Source of the DNA: CAYMUC01 sp964471865
GTDB lineage: Bacteria; Actinomycetota; Acidimicrobiia; Acidimicrobiales; Ilumatobacteraceae
Assembly: GCA_964471865.1 (NCBI GenBank)
Contig: CAYYHU010000001.1
Coordinates: 62,001-126,000, forward strand
Length of the DNA stretch: 64,000 nucleotides
Direction: 5' to 3'
This document shows, piece after piece, positions 10,819 through 18,294 of the stretch. The position numbers and the translations under genes were made by a program. A model generated the notes under the pieces. It made no database searches. It saw only the letters and a list, made by a program, of their open reading frames with translations, and was not told the DNA's origin. The first letter of the stretch is position 1. Each line of letters opens with the position of its first letter.

Positions 10819-11357
10819 CGTGACGCACCCACCTTCGTGATGAACTCTTCGATCAGGCGCTGCTGTGTGGCGTCGTCGAGCGAGGCCCGAACGGCCGTCT
10901 CGATCGCCGCCACCGAGACCACTCCGACCTCGGCCATGACTTCTTCGTTGAGGCGTCCACCAGCCGACTGGAGCTCCATGGCGTACTTGGTGCGCAGGTC
11001 GATGACCTCCTCTTCGAGGCGAGCCCGACCTTCCACGAGCAGGGCCTCGGCTTCGGCACCGGCCTCAGCGAGGAGTCGTTCGCGTTCGGCCTCGACATCG
11101 CCGAGAGCGCTACGGATCTCAGCGGCTTCGGCCTCGGCCTGAGCCCGAGCCTGCGAGGAACGATCGAGTTCACCTTGGATTCGGGCCGTGCGGTCGGCCA
11201 GACCCTTCTTGATCGGAGGGCCCGCGAACTTGATCAACAACCCAAGGATGATCAAGAAGGCGAGACCGCCCCAGATGATCTCTTTGGTCTCGGGCAGGAT
11301 CGGCGAGATCGACTGCGACGGATCCTCGGCCGCGAGAAGTGCGGTCACGATTCTCAT
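10815..11357 (-). CDS. atpF: F1Fo ATP synthase b subunit
   Basis: A 180-residue peripheral-stalk subunit: one N-terminal membrane helix (IIWGGLAFLIILGLLIKFAG, about residues 27-46) followed by a long charged coiled coil (ARAQAEAEAAEIRSALGDVE). It overlaps the following atpH gene and the preceding second b-type gene by 4 bp each, indicating tight coupling. It differs from its neighbour enough to suggest a b/b' heterodimer rather than a recent duplication. Confidence 0.93.
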   Translation of the reverse strand: MRIVTALLAAEDPSQSISPILPETKEIIWGGLAFLIILGLLIKFAGPPIKKGLADRTARIQGELDRSSQARAQAEAEAAEIRSALGDVEAERERLLAEAGAEAEALLVEGRARLEEEVIDLRTKYAMELQSAGGRLNEEVMAEVGVVSVAAIETAVRASLDDATQQRLIEEFITKVGASR

Positions 11358-11929
11358 CGAGCCACCTCCGCTCCCATGGCTTGGGCCACGGACCGCTCGA
11401 CCGTGGACCGGTCCGCAGGCTTGTTCAGGATCATCTCCACAGCGCTCGTGGTCACGTCGCGCACGGCGATCTCCATATCGTCTCGCACGGCTCGACGAGC
11501 CGACTCTGCGGCTTCACGGGCATTGCGTCGATGGACCGCATACTCGGCGTTGACTTCGGCAAGTCGGGCTTGACGCTCCGTTTCGAGCGTGGCGCGGACC
11601 TGATCGAGGCGAGCCCCGGCCTGTCGGCGGATCTCGCCGATCTGGGCCTGGTATGCCGCGACATCGGCTCGCGCCTCGACCGTCATGGACTCCGACGCCT
11701 CGAGGTCACCGTGGATCTTGTCGTATCGATCCTGCATGCCCTTGCGCAGCACCGGGAACAGGAACTTCATGATGATCAGCAGCACCAAGAAGGAGCCGCC
11801 TCCCCACAGCAGTTCCTTGAGTTCGGGTGCGATCGGGTTGGGTCCGAGATCGACGACCTCGTCAACGCCTTCTTCAGCGCTGACGAGAACCTCGACGATC
11901 CGGGACGCCATGAGAGTCACGCTCGGCAT
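11354..11929 (-). CDS. F1Fo ATP synthase second b-type (b') subunit
   Basis: A 191-residue protein with the same architecture as AtpF: a membrane helix (LLWGGGSFLVLLIIMKFLF, about residues 40-58), a basic turn (RKGMQDRYDKIHGDLEAS) and an Arg/Ala/Glu-rich coiled coil. It lies between atpE and atpF, where photosynthetic bacteria and several actinobacterial lineages keep b'. The membrane segment follows a 35-residue acidic leader. Start candidates include the Met at 11929 and the one at 11908. Confidence 0.9.
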   Translation of the reverse strand: MPSVTLMASRIVEVLVSAEEGVDEVVDLGPNPIAPELKELLWGGGSFLVLLIIMKFLFPVLRKGMQDRYDKIHGDLEASESMTVEARADVAAYQAQIGEIRRQAGARLDQVRATLETERQARLAEVNAEYAVHRRNAREAAESARRAVRDDMEIAVRDVTTSAVEMILNKPADRSTVERSVAQAMGAEVAR

Positions 11930-11969
11930 GACGGCTCCTTCGCAGAGACGGTGGACGACACGGGACGGA

Positions 11970-12242
11970 TCAGGCGAACTTCAGCAGAATGAAGACCACG
12001 AAGCCGATCAGGGCGAGCGCCTCGGTGAAGGCGATGCCCAAGAACATCGTGGTACGGACCATGCCGGCAGCCTCGGGCTGACGGGCCATGGCCTGAACGG
12101 ACTGGCCAACGAGATAGCCGATGCCGAGACCCGGGCCGAGGGTGGCCAGGCCGTAGGCATACCCGGCGGACCCGGCGGCCTCGATGTTCTTCAGGTCTGC
12201 GGGTTCAATCGCCTGAGCGGCGAGGCGGGCAATCGCTTCCAT
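11970..12242 (-). CDS. atpE: F1Fo ATP synthase c subunit
   Basis: A 90-residue proteolipid with two membrane helices around the polar loop ARQPEA. The first helix has the Gly-rich GYAYGLATLGPGLGIGYLVG. The second carries the ion-binding carboxylate as Glu in GIAFTEALALIGFV; no obvious Na+ ligand set accompanies it, so a proton-driven ring is likely. It lies between atpB and the b' gene. Confidence 0.97.
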   Translation of the reverse strand: MEAIARLAAQAIEPADLKNIEAAGSAGYAYGLATLGPGLGIGYLVGQSVQAMARQPEAAGMVRTTMFLGIAFTEALALIGFVVFILLKFA

Positions 12243-12302
12243 GGGTGGTTCTCCTGTTGTGCTCTGGTTGGGGAGAAGGGAATGAACCGGTCGGCGACCG
12301 GA

Positions 12303-13061
12303 TCAGTGCTCGGGATGCTCAGCGCCACCGATGTAGACGGCGGTGAGGATCACGAAGATGTAGGCCTGCAGGAACGCCACGAGGACCTCGAATCCGGTGA
12401 GGAAGGTCAACATGGCGAAGGGCAGGACACCGACGGGGATCAACGGAACGTCCTCGGCGGTGACGAGGGCGTGGGTCAACACGGCAAAGGTCACGAGCAG
12501 GATGTGCCCGGCCAGCATGTTGGCGAAGAGACGAACGGCCAGAGAGAAGGGCCGCACCAGCACCGTCGAGACGAACTCGATCAGCGCCACGATCGGCAGC
12601 AGGGCGCCGGGAACGCCAGGCGGGATGACCATGTTCTTGAAGTAATGGCCAACACCTTGGGCCTTGATGCCGGCGCCGTGGAACACGAGCCACACCAACA
12701 GCGACAAGAACATCGGAATCGCCATACGCGCCGTGGCCGGCATCTGGAAGATCGGGATGATTCCGGGCAGGTTGCACAGATAGATGAAGCAGAACAGTGT
12801 CAACAGGAACGGGGTCCACTTGAGCCCCGAGCGACCCATGGTCTGCATGATCACGCCGTTTTCGATGAACTCGACGGTGACCTCGGCGAAGTTACGCACA
12901 CCCGTAGGCGCCTTGAGAGGGTCTTTTCGATTCGCCAGCCAGAAGACCAGCGTCGTGATGACCACGGCGAGGACGGCGATCAACGCGATCTTGTTGAACG
13001 ACGGGAAGATGTCGCGCCAACGGAGGACTTCGTTGATGGGCGGGAACTTCAGTGCGATCAC
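12303..13061 (-). CDS. atpB: F1Fo ATP synthase a subunit
   Basis: Membrane stator with the proton half-channels, 252 residues and five to six hydrophobic segments. The essential Arg is in LAVRLFANMLAGHILL and the C-terminal helix ends with the conserved QAYIFVILTAVYIGGA. The start is GTG 13061: it overlaps the stop of the upstream atpI-like gene as GTGA, and the resulting N-terminus (ALKFPPINEVLRW) leads directly into the amphipathic entry to the first helix. A much longer upstream extension of the frame overlaps that gene and is rejected. Confidence 0.95.
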   Translation of the reverse strand: MIALKFPPINEVLRWRDIFPSFNKIALIAVLAVVITTLVFWLANRKDPLKAPTGVRNFAEVTVEFIENGVIMQTMGRSGLKWTPFLLTLFCFIYLCNLPGIIPIFQMPATARMAIPMFLSLLVWLVFHGAGIKAQGVGHYFKNMVIPPGVPGALLPIVALIEFVSTVLVRPFSLAVRLFANMLAGHILLVTFAVLTHALVTAEDVPLIPVGVLPFAMLTFLTGFEVLVAFLQAYIFVILTAVYIGGAEHPEH

Positions 13062-13522
13062 GACGTGGACCTCGGGGAATCGTCGGAGGGCTTCAAACCC
13101 GGAAAGGCGAGCGTGGCGGACACGTACCGGAACTCCCACGCCAGCAGGCCTAGATGCGCAGCGATCAGCGTTATGCCGAGCGGAACGAGCTCGACCCAGC
13201 CAGCGTCGCGTACCAGGTAGACAGCGAGGAAGATCAATGACAGGCGGATGAGGTAGCCGAACAGCGCAGCCCCCATCATCAGCCCGAGCGAGATGCGAGC
13301 GGTACTCGATACGAGCACCGCCGACACCGCGAAGTTCACGAGAACGAGAGCGAAACCATATGCACAGCTGATCGCTCCATTGAGACCCCAGATCACTCCG
13401 GAGATCGCGATCACGACTGGCGCCACCATCAGACCGCGCCGTACGAGGTCTTTGGAGATTCCGGCTTCGGGAGCCGGGCCCTCGAGGCGGGTCGCAAAGG
13501 GGCTCGTCGTGGGTGTCGCCAT
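13058..13522 (-). CDS. atpI: ATP synthase assembly protein I-like membrane protein
   Basis: A 154-residue protein with four hydrophobic segments (for example GLMVAPVVIAISGVIWGL, LGLMMGAALFGYLIRLSLIF and ELVPLGITLIAAHLGLLAWE). Size, topology and position immediately before atpB fit the AtpI family, which assists c-ring assembly or Mg2+ handling. Sequence conservation in this family is low, so position carries much of the weight. ATG 13522 is preferred; a GTG two codons earlier is possible. Both genes on either side overlap or nearly touch it. Confidence 0.8.
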   Translation of the reverse strand: MATPTTSPFATRLEGPAPEAGISKDLVRRGLMVAPVVIAISGVIWGLNGAISCAYGFALVLVNFAVSAVLVSSTARISLGLMMGAALFGYLIRLSLIFLAVYLVRDAGWVELVPLGITLIAAHLGLLAWEFRYVSATLAFPGLKPSDDSPRSTS

Positions 13523-13524
13523 GG

Positions 13525-13803
13525 TCACGAAGCACTCCCGGGTCGGTAGCCACCGGACTGCGAATCGAGACGCTGGGCCTCGAGTTCTTTCATCCTGGTG
13601 GTGTACGTGCCGTAGATCTTGGCTCCGAGTCCGACCACGGCGAGAACCACCATGGCGATCATGAACACCGGCTGAGTTCCCAGCCAACGGTCGATCAGCC
13701 AGCCCAGTCCCAAGAAAACCACGAGGGTGCCCACGGACTCCATGCCCTGGGCAAGACCATCATCGGTCCGGGGTGCGTAGCGGCGGCGGGGAGGCTCGGT
13801 CAC
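13525..13803 (-). CDS. atpZ: AtpZ/AtpI-family small membrane protein
   Basis: A 92-residue protein from GTG 13803 with the family pattern of a soluble Arg-rich head and two helices: GLAQGMESVGTLVVFLGLGW, LIDRWLGTQPVF, then MIAMVVLAVVGLGAKIYGTY. This GWLIDRWLGT turn is typical of the F1Fo gene-1/AtpZ family. An upstream Met at 13899 would add a cysteine-containing stretch that looks like untranslated leader (it contains a promoter and a hairpin), so the GTG is chosen. First gene of the atp operon proper. Confidence 0.85.
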   Translation of the reverse strand: MTEPPRRRYAPRTDDGLAQGMESVGTLVVFLGLGWLIDRWLGTQPVFMIAMVVLAVVGLGAKIYGTYTTRMKELEAQRLDSQSGGYRPGSAS

Positions 13804-13819
13804 AGCGGTGAGGTGCAAG

Positions 13820-13839
13820 AAGCAGCGGCGTTGCTGCTT
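13820..13839 (-). other. Hairpin in the leader of the atp operon
   Basis: AAGCAGC and GCTGCTT form a perfect 7-bp inverted repeat around GGCGTT, 16 bases before the atpZ start and downstream of the promoter at 13854-13883. It could slow or stabilise the operon mRNA; no regulator is known. Confidence 0.45.
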
Positions 13840-13853
13840 GTGAATGCCTTCGC

Positions 13854-13883
13854 AATCTAGAAGACCCACACCCAGGGAGGCAA
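13854..13883 (-). promoter_or_regulatory. Candidate promoter of the atp operon
   Basis: Minus strand: -35 TTGCCT (13883-13878), 18-nt spacer, -10 TAGATT (13859-13854). It lies in the 120-bp gap between the wecA-like stop and atpZ and would let atp be transcribed apart from the rpiB-glyA-wecA genes. Confidence 0.5.
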
Positions 13884-13923
13884 AACCCAGCGCCATCAAT
13901 CCGGTGAGACGGATGCCCGGACG

Positions 13924-15045
13924 TCACGAGTCCGACGGAACCTGTCGTCGCACCTCGGGATGCAACACCGTGTACAGCGCCAGGGCCAAGGCACCGAGAC
14001 CGAACACGAGAAGGTTGCCGCCCGTTTCGGTGAAGGCTGGATAGAGAACGAACGCCGACAACAACGCGGTCCACAACCACAGGATCAACACGCTGCGACG
14101 CTGGCCGTGGCCCAATGCGATCAGACGGTGATGAAGATGGCCCTTGTCTGCCACCGATACGGCCTGTCGGCGCGTCGCTCGACGCACGATCGCGAAGATC
14201 AGATCGAAGATCGGCACGCCCAGAATCAGCAAGGGGATGAACAACGGCGCCAAGAAGAAGTAGGTCTGCCCGACGAACTGCTGGGTATCGGGATCCGCAC
14301 GCCCTCCCACGACACTGGTGGACACTGCGAGCAAGAGCCCGAGGAACAACGCCCCGGTATCACCCATGAAGATTTTCGCCGGGTTGAAGTTGTGGGGCAG
14401 AAAGCCCACGCACACGCCCAACGTGATGATGGCCACGAGGGGACCGATATTGGGTTGGGTCAACAGATCGAGTTCGTCGAGTCGGCGGCTGTAGACGAAG
14501 AAGCTCGCCGCTGCGATTGCCACGATTCCGGCCGCGAGCCCGTCGAGTCCGTCGATCAGGTTGACGGCCTGGGACATGCCGATCAACCAGAGCACCGTGA
14601 CCAACGGGGTCCAGTCACTCGACAGATACACCACGTCGAGGAAGGGAACCCGGAAATAGAACATCGTGACGCCGAACCACACGAGCAGGATCCCCACGAC
14701 GACGGTGCTGGTGATCTTCGCCGGGGCGGAGAGATCGCGGATGTCGTCCACAAAGCCGACTCCTGCCATCGCCACCCCGGCCAAAGCCACCCCGAGAAGT
14801 TCCGAGTTGCGTTCGAAGAGAACGTCGAAACGTCCCCATCCCCACGCGAGACCCAAAGCGGCGAGAAAGCCCGCCACCATGGCGAGACCGCCGACCTCGG
14901 GTGTGGGGGTGAGATGAACCCGCCGTGGATCCGGGGCGGCCATCCACCCCCGAATCCGACACCATCGGGCCACCAACGGCGTGGTGACGAAGGTGACGAC
15001 CGCTGCGCAGGCCCCGATCACGAGGTAGCCAGCGGTGTCGGGCAC
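13924..15045 (-). CDS. wecA: MraY/WecA-family undecaprenyl-phosphate sugar-1-phosphate transferase
   Basis: Transfers a sugar-1-phosphate (probably GlcNAc-1-P) from a UDP-sugar to a polyprenyl phosphate, the first membrane step of wall teichuronic/arabinogalactan-type or polysaccharide synthesis. The 373 residues hold about ten membrane helices and all family motifs: DDIRDL, NLIDGLDGLAAG, FMGDTGALF and the cytosolic HLHHRL. HLHHRL with the absence of MraY-specific loops favours WecA/TagO over MraY. Position between glyA and atp is the usual one for this gene in actinobacteria (rfe/wecA). Exact sugar specificity is inferred. Confidence 0.88.
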   Translation of the reverse strand: MPDTAGYLVIGACAAVVTFVTTPLVARWCRIRGWMAAPDPRRVHLTPTPEVGGLAMVAGFLAALGLAWGWGRFDVLFERNSELLGVALAGVAMAGVGFVDDIRDLSAPAKITSTVVVGILLVWFGVTMFYFRVPFLDVVYLSSDWTPLVTVLWLIGMSQAVNLIDGLDGLAAGIVAIAAASFFVYSRRLDELDLLTQPNIGPLVAIITLGVCVGFLPHNFNPAKIFMGDTGALFLGLLLAVSTSVVGGRADPDTQQFVGQTYFFLAPLFIPLLILGVPIFDLIFAIVRRATRRQAVSVADKGHLHHRLIALGHGQRRSVLILWLWTALLSAFVLYPAFTETGGNLLVFGLGALALALYTVLHPEVRRQVPSDS

Positions 15046-15051
15046 GTCAGA

Positions 15052-16308
15052 TCACGGCTTCACGGGATAGGCCGGGAACCGACCGCACAAGGCTGCGACC
15101 TCGTCACGCAGTGCCGCGATCGCCGCGTCGTCGTGGCGATGACGCAGGGTCCGCGCAATGAGATCGGCGATGAGAGGCATCTCGGTCTCAGTCATGCCCT
15201 GGGTGGTCACCGATGGCGTACCGATGCGCACCCCGGAGGTGACGAACGGGCTGCGGGGATCATCGGGAATGGCGTTCTTGTTGAGCGTGATACCGGCGAG
15301 GTCCAAGACGGCCTGGGATTCCTTACCGGTGAGCTCGGCGTCGAAGGAGCGCAGGTCCACGACCATCAAGTGGTTGTCGGTTCCTCCGGAGACGAGAGTG
15401 AAACCCTCTGAGGCCAAGGCTGCGGCCAGCACCGACGCGTTCGTGACGATCTGGTGGGCGTACTCCTTGAACGATGGATGCATCGCTTCCCGAAAGGCGA
15501 TGGCCTTCCCGGCGACGACGTGTTCGAGCGGTCCACCCTGACTTCCCGGAAACACGGCCTTGTCGATACGCGAGGCCAACTCGGCGGTCGACAAGATGCA
15601 TCCACCGCGCGGTCCTCGCAGCGTCTTGTGAGTCGTGAAGGTCACGACATCGGCGTAGGGCACCGGATTGGGATGGGCTCCACCCGCGATGAGACCAGCG
15701 ATATGGGCCACATCGAACATCAGGTACGCACCGACCTCATCGGCGATGCCACGGAACGGTTCGGGATCGAGACGCCGCGGATAGCTCGTCGTACCCGCGA
15801 CGATGAGCTTGGGACGATGCTCGAGCGCGAGGTCGCGCACCTGATCCATATCGATGCGCTGATCCGAGGCCGCCACACCGTAGGGCACGAAGCGATACAG
15901 GATGCCGCTCGCGTTCACCGGGGATCCATGCGTCAGGTGACCACCGTGGTCGAGTCCGAGGCCGAGCACCGTGTCACCGGGATCCAAGAGCCCGAGATAC
16001 ACCGCCATGTTGGCGCTCGCACCGCTATGAGGCTGGACATTGGCATGGTCGGCGCCAAAGAGCGCCTTGACCCGAGAGATCGCCAACGCCTCGATGTCGT
16101 CGACGTGGATATTGCCGCCGTAGTACCGCTTGCCCGGGTAGCCCTCGGAGTATTTGTTGGTCAGAACCGAGCCAGTCGCTCGCATCACCGCGGGCGAAGT
16201 GAAGTTCTCACTCGCGATCAACTGGATACCGCTGCATTGGCGTTCGACCTCGCGGTCGATGAGGTCGAAGACCTCGGTATCAGGTTCAAGATCTGACGGC
16301 CACGGCAT
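15052..16308 (-). CDS. glyA: Serine hydroxymethyltransferase
   Basis: PLP enzyme interconverting serine and glycine with tetrahydrofolate, 418 residues. It shows IQLIASENFTSPAV near the N-terminus, NVQPHSGASANMAVY, and the PLP-Lys motif VTFTTHKTLRGPRGG near residue 230. The C-terminus retains GVRIGTPSVTTQGM. It is packed between rpiB (3-bp gap) and wecA (6-bp gap), which points to a single transcript supplying one-carbon units and glycine. Confidence 0.97.
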   Translation of the reverse strand: MPWPSDLEPDTEVFDLIDREVERQCSGIQLIASENFTSPAVMRATGSVLTNKYSEGYPGKRYYGGNIHVDDIEALAISRVKALFGADHANVQPHSGASANMAVYLGLLDPGDTVLGLGLDHGGHLTHGSPVNASGILYRFVPYGVAASDQRIDMDQVRDLALEHRPKLIVAGTTSYPRRLDPEPFRGIADEVGAYLMFDVAHIAGLIAGGAHPNPVPYADVVTFTTHKTLRGPRGGCILSTAELASRIDKAVFPGSQGGPLEHVVAGKAIAFREAMHPSFKEYAHQIVTNASVLAAALASEGFTLVSGGTDNHLMVVDLRSFDAELTGKESQAVLDLAGITLNKNAIPDDPRSPFVTSGVRIGTPSVTTQGMTETEMPLIADLIARTLRHRHDDAAIAALRDEVAALCGRFPAYPVKP

Positions 16309-16311
16309 TCT

Positions 16312-16770
16312 TCAGCGTCCTCCGGCTTCGGTCGCCTCGATCTCGGCCAACTGCGCCACTCGGCGGGCGTGTCGACCTCCGTCGAAGGGGGTGGACACAA
16401 AGAGTGCCACGATCTCCTCGGCCAACCCCACCCCGACGACTCGAGCGCCCATCGACAACACGTTGGCGTCGTTGTGAGCCCGAGCCATACGAGCGGTGTA
16501 GAGGTCGTTGCACAGCGCCGCGCGCACGCCGCGTACCTTGTTGGCAGCAAGTTGTTCACCTTGACCGCTGCCGCCGAGGACGATGCCCATATCGGCATCG
16601 CCGTCGCGAACGAGTCGGCCCACACCCGCACAGATCGGGGGGTAATCCACGCTCTCGGTGGAATCGGTGCCGCAATCCACGACCTCGTGACCCTGGGCGG
16701 ACAGCAGGGCAACGAGGTGGGTCTTGAGCTCGAAGCCTGCGTGATCGGAGCCGATGGCGATGCGTGACAT
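16312..16770 (-). CDS. rpiB: Ribose-5-phosphate isomerase B
   Basis: Interconverts ribose 5-phosphate and ribulose 5-phosphate. The 152-residue protein begins RIAIGSDHAGFELK, has GIVLGGSGQGEQLAANK in place of the Cys-containing CGTGIG loop of E. coli (the actinobacterial version, using Glu as base), and ends with HARRVAQLAEIEA. The start at 16770 is fixed by this N-terminus. A minus-strand TACACT box (16784-16779) lies 8 nt upstream. First gene of the rpiB-glyA-wecA run. Confidence 0.93.
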   Translation of the reverse strand: MSRIAIGSDHAGFELKTHLVALLSAQGHEVVDCGTDSTESVDYPPICAGVGRLVRDGDADMGIVLGGSGQGEQLAANKVRGVRAALCNDLYTARMARAHNDANVLSMGARVVGVGLAEEIVALFVSTPFDGGRHARRVAQLAEIEATEAGGR

Positions 16771-16778
16771 CGCTCCCG

Positions 16779-16799
16779 AGTGTAGGGGCGTCCTAACCT
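16779..16799. promoter_or_regulatory. Divergent -10 boxes between rpiB and the thiolase gene
   Basis: The 36-bp intergenic region holds TACACT on the minus strand (16784-16779), 8 nt before the rpiB ATG, and TAACCT on the plus strand (16794-16799), 7 nt before the GTG at 16807. Both spacings fit near-leaderless transcription. Each -35 region would fall inside the other gene's territory. Confidence 0.45.
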
Positions 16800-16806
16800 G
16801 CGCCTC

Positions 16807-18294
16807 GTGCCTGTCGATCCGCGCTCTCCCGTCCTCGTTGGTGCCGGGCAGTTCCTGCACCGTGCCCATGACTTGGACGACGCCCTCGAACCTGCCGAGT
16901 TGATGGCCCAAGCCGTGCGGGGAGCTCTGGCTGACGCCGGCGTCCCCGATCTCACGGATGTTCCCGTCCTGCGAGTCGTGAGCCTGCTGTCGTGGCGCTA
17001 CCGAGATCCGGCCCGATTCGTCGCCGAGCGGGCAGGCCTGTCTGTGGGACGCACCGGTCTGACGACCAACGGGGGCAACAGTCCCCAGACCTTGGTGAAT
17101 GCCACTGCCGCTCAGATCCAGGCCGGAGACCTCGATCTCGCCGTGCTCACAGGGGGTGAAGCGTTCCGAACTCGTCAACGGGCCCGACGAACCAAGGCGT
17201 GGCTGCCCTGGCCGGCGGTGGACGAAGACGTCGCCCCCGACGAGATCCTGGGCGAAGACCTCGTGATGAACCATGCCGAGGAACGCGAACGCGGCATCGT
17301 CATGCCCGTACAGATCTATCCGATGTTCGAAACAGCGTTGCGGGCCGAAGCCGGTGAAAGCGTCGAGGAACACCAGGTCCGCATCAGCGAGTTGTGGGCC
17401 CGTTTCAGCGAGGTCGCATCCCGTAATCCCTATGCCTGGGTCACCACGCCGCTCTCGGCCGAGGACATTCGCACCACGGGACCGTCGAATCGAATGATCG
17501 GGTTCCCCTATCCGAAGTACATGAACTCCAACAGCGATGTCGACATGGCAGCGGCTTTGGTGATGTGCTCGGCGGAACGCGCCCGTGCCCTCGGGATCCC
17601 CCAGGACCGCTGGATTTTCGTCCACTCGGGAACCGACTGTCATGAACATCCCTTCGTGTCGAACCGGTGGTCCTTCACCAAGACTCCGGCGATCGAGATC
17701 GGAGGACGCCGCGCCCTCGAGTTGGCAGGGACCGATATCGACGGGGTCGATCTCGTGGATCTCTACTCATGCTTCCCCTCCGCGGTGCAGTTGGGTGCTC
17801 GATCCCTGGGTTTGGATCTCACCTCGACACTCACCCGCACCGGAGGTCTGCCCTTTGCCGGCGGTCCGTGGAACAACTACGTGATGCACGCAATCGCGAC
17901 CGTGGTGCGCGAGCTGCGCGAAGGACTCGGAAACCGCGCCTTGGTGTGGGCCAATGGCGGCTACGCGACCAAGCATGCGTTCGGGGTGTACTCCACGAAC
18001 CCCAGTCCCACCGGATTCCGTCACGATCACCCCCAAGACGAGATCGACGCTCTGCCCCGGCGGGATCTCGCAGGCGTGAGCGAGGCTGCCGGTTCCGCCA
18101 CCATCGAGGCCTACACGGTGATGCACACCCGCGACGGAGATCCCGAGCGTGCTCTGGCTGCATGCCTGCTCGCTGACGGGCGTCGGGCATGGGGGGTCGC
18201 CGAGGATACCGACGTGGCTGTAGCGATGTGCCAGGGCGAGTGGGTGGGACGGGACGTCACCCTCGACCCCTCGGGCACCGTGTTGGTGTCATGA
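16807..18294 (+). CDS. Thiolase-superfamily acetyl-CoA acetyltransferase (SCP-x type)
   Basis: A 495-residue thiolase-like protein. The N-terminal half begins RSPVLVGAGQ and includes VLTGGEAF; the C-terminal half has DLYSCFPSAVQLGA and the late GGYATKHAFGVYST with its conserved His. The segment where catalytic thiolases carry the acyl-accepting Cys reads TTNGGNSPQ, so that Cys is missing, as in the actinobacterial branch annotated acetyl-CoA acetyltransferase. It may act on bulky or steroid-like CoA thioesters, or bind rather than cleave them; this is inference. GTG 16807 has a -10 box 7 nt upstream. Its stop overlaps the next gene as ATGA. Confidence 0.85.
   Translation: MPVDPRSPVLVGAGQFLHRAHDLDDALEPAELMAQAVRGALADAGVPDLTDVPVLRVVSLLSWRYRDPARFVAERAGLSVGRTGLTTNGGNSPQTLVNATAAQIQAGDLDLAVLTGGEAFRTRQRARRTKAWLPWPAVDEDVAPDEILGEDLVMNHAEERERGIVMPVQIYPMFETALRAEAGESVEEHQVRISELWARFSEVASRNPYAWVTTPLSAEDIRTTGPSNRMIGFPYPKYMNSNSDVDMAAALVMCSAERARALGIPQDRWIFVHSGTDCHEHPFVSNRWSFTKTPAIEIGGRRALELAGTDIDGVDLVDLYSCFPSAVQLGARSLGLDLTSTLTRTGGLPFAGGPWNNYVMHAIATVVRELREGLGNRALVWANGGYATKHAFGVYSTNPSPTGFRHDHPQDEIDALPRRDLAGVSEAAGSATIEAYTVMHTRDGDPERALAACLLADGRRAWGVAEDTDVAVAMCQGEWVGRDVTLDPSGTVLVS

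Noticed and set aside
11685..15411. Plus-strand frames of about 480-510 residues opposite atpB, atpI and wecA
   Set aside because: Antisense to well-identified membrane-protein genes; composition (Asp/Glu/His/Gln-rich) mirrors the antisense of hydrophobic codons.
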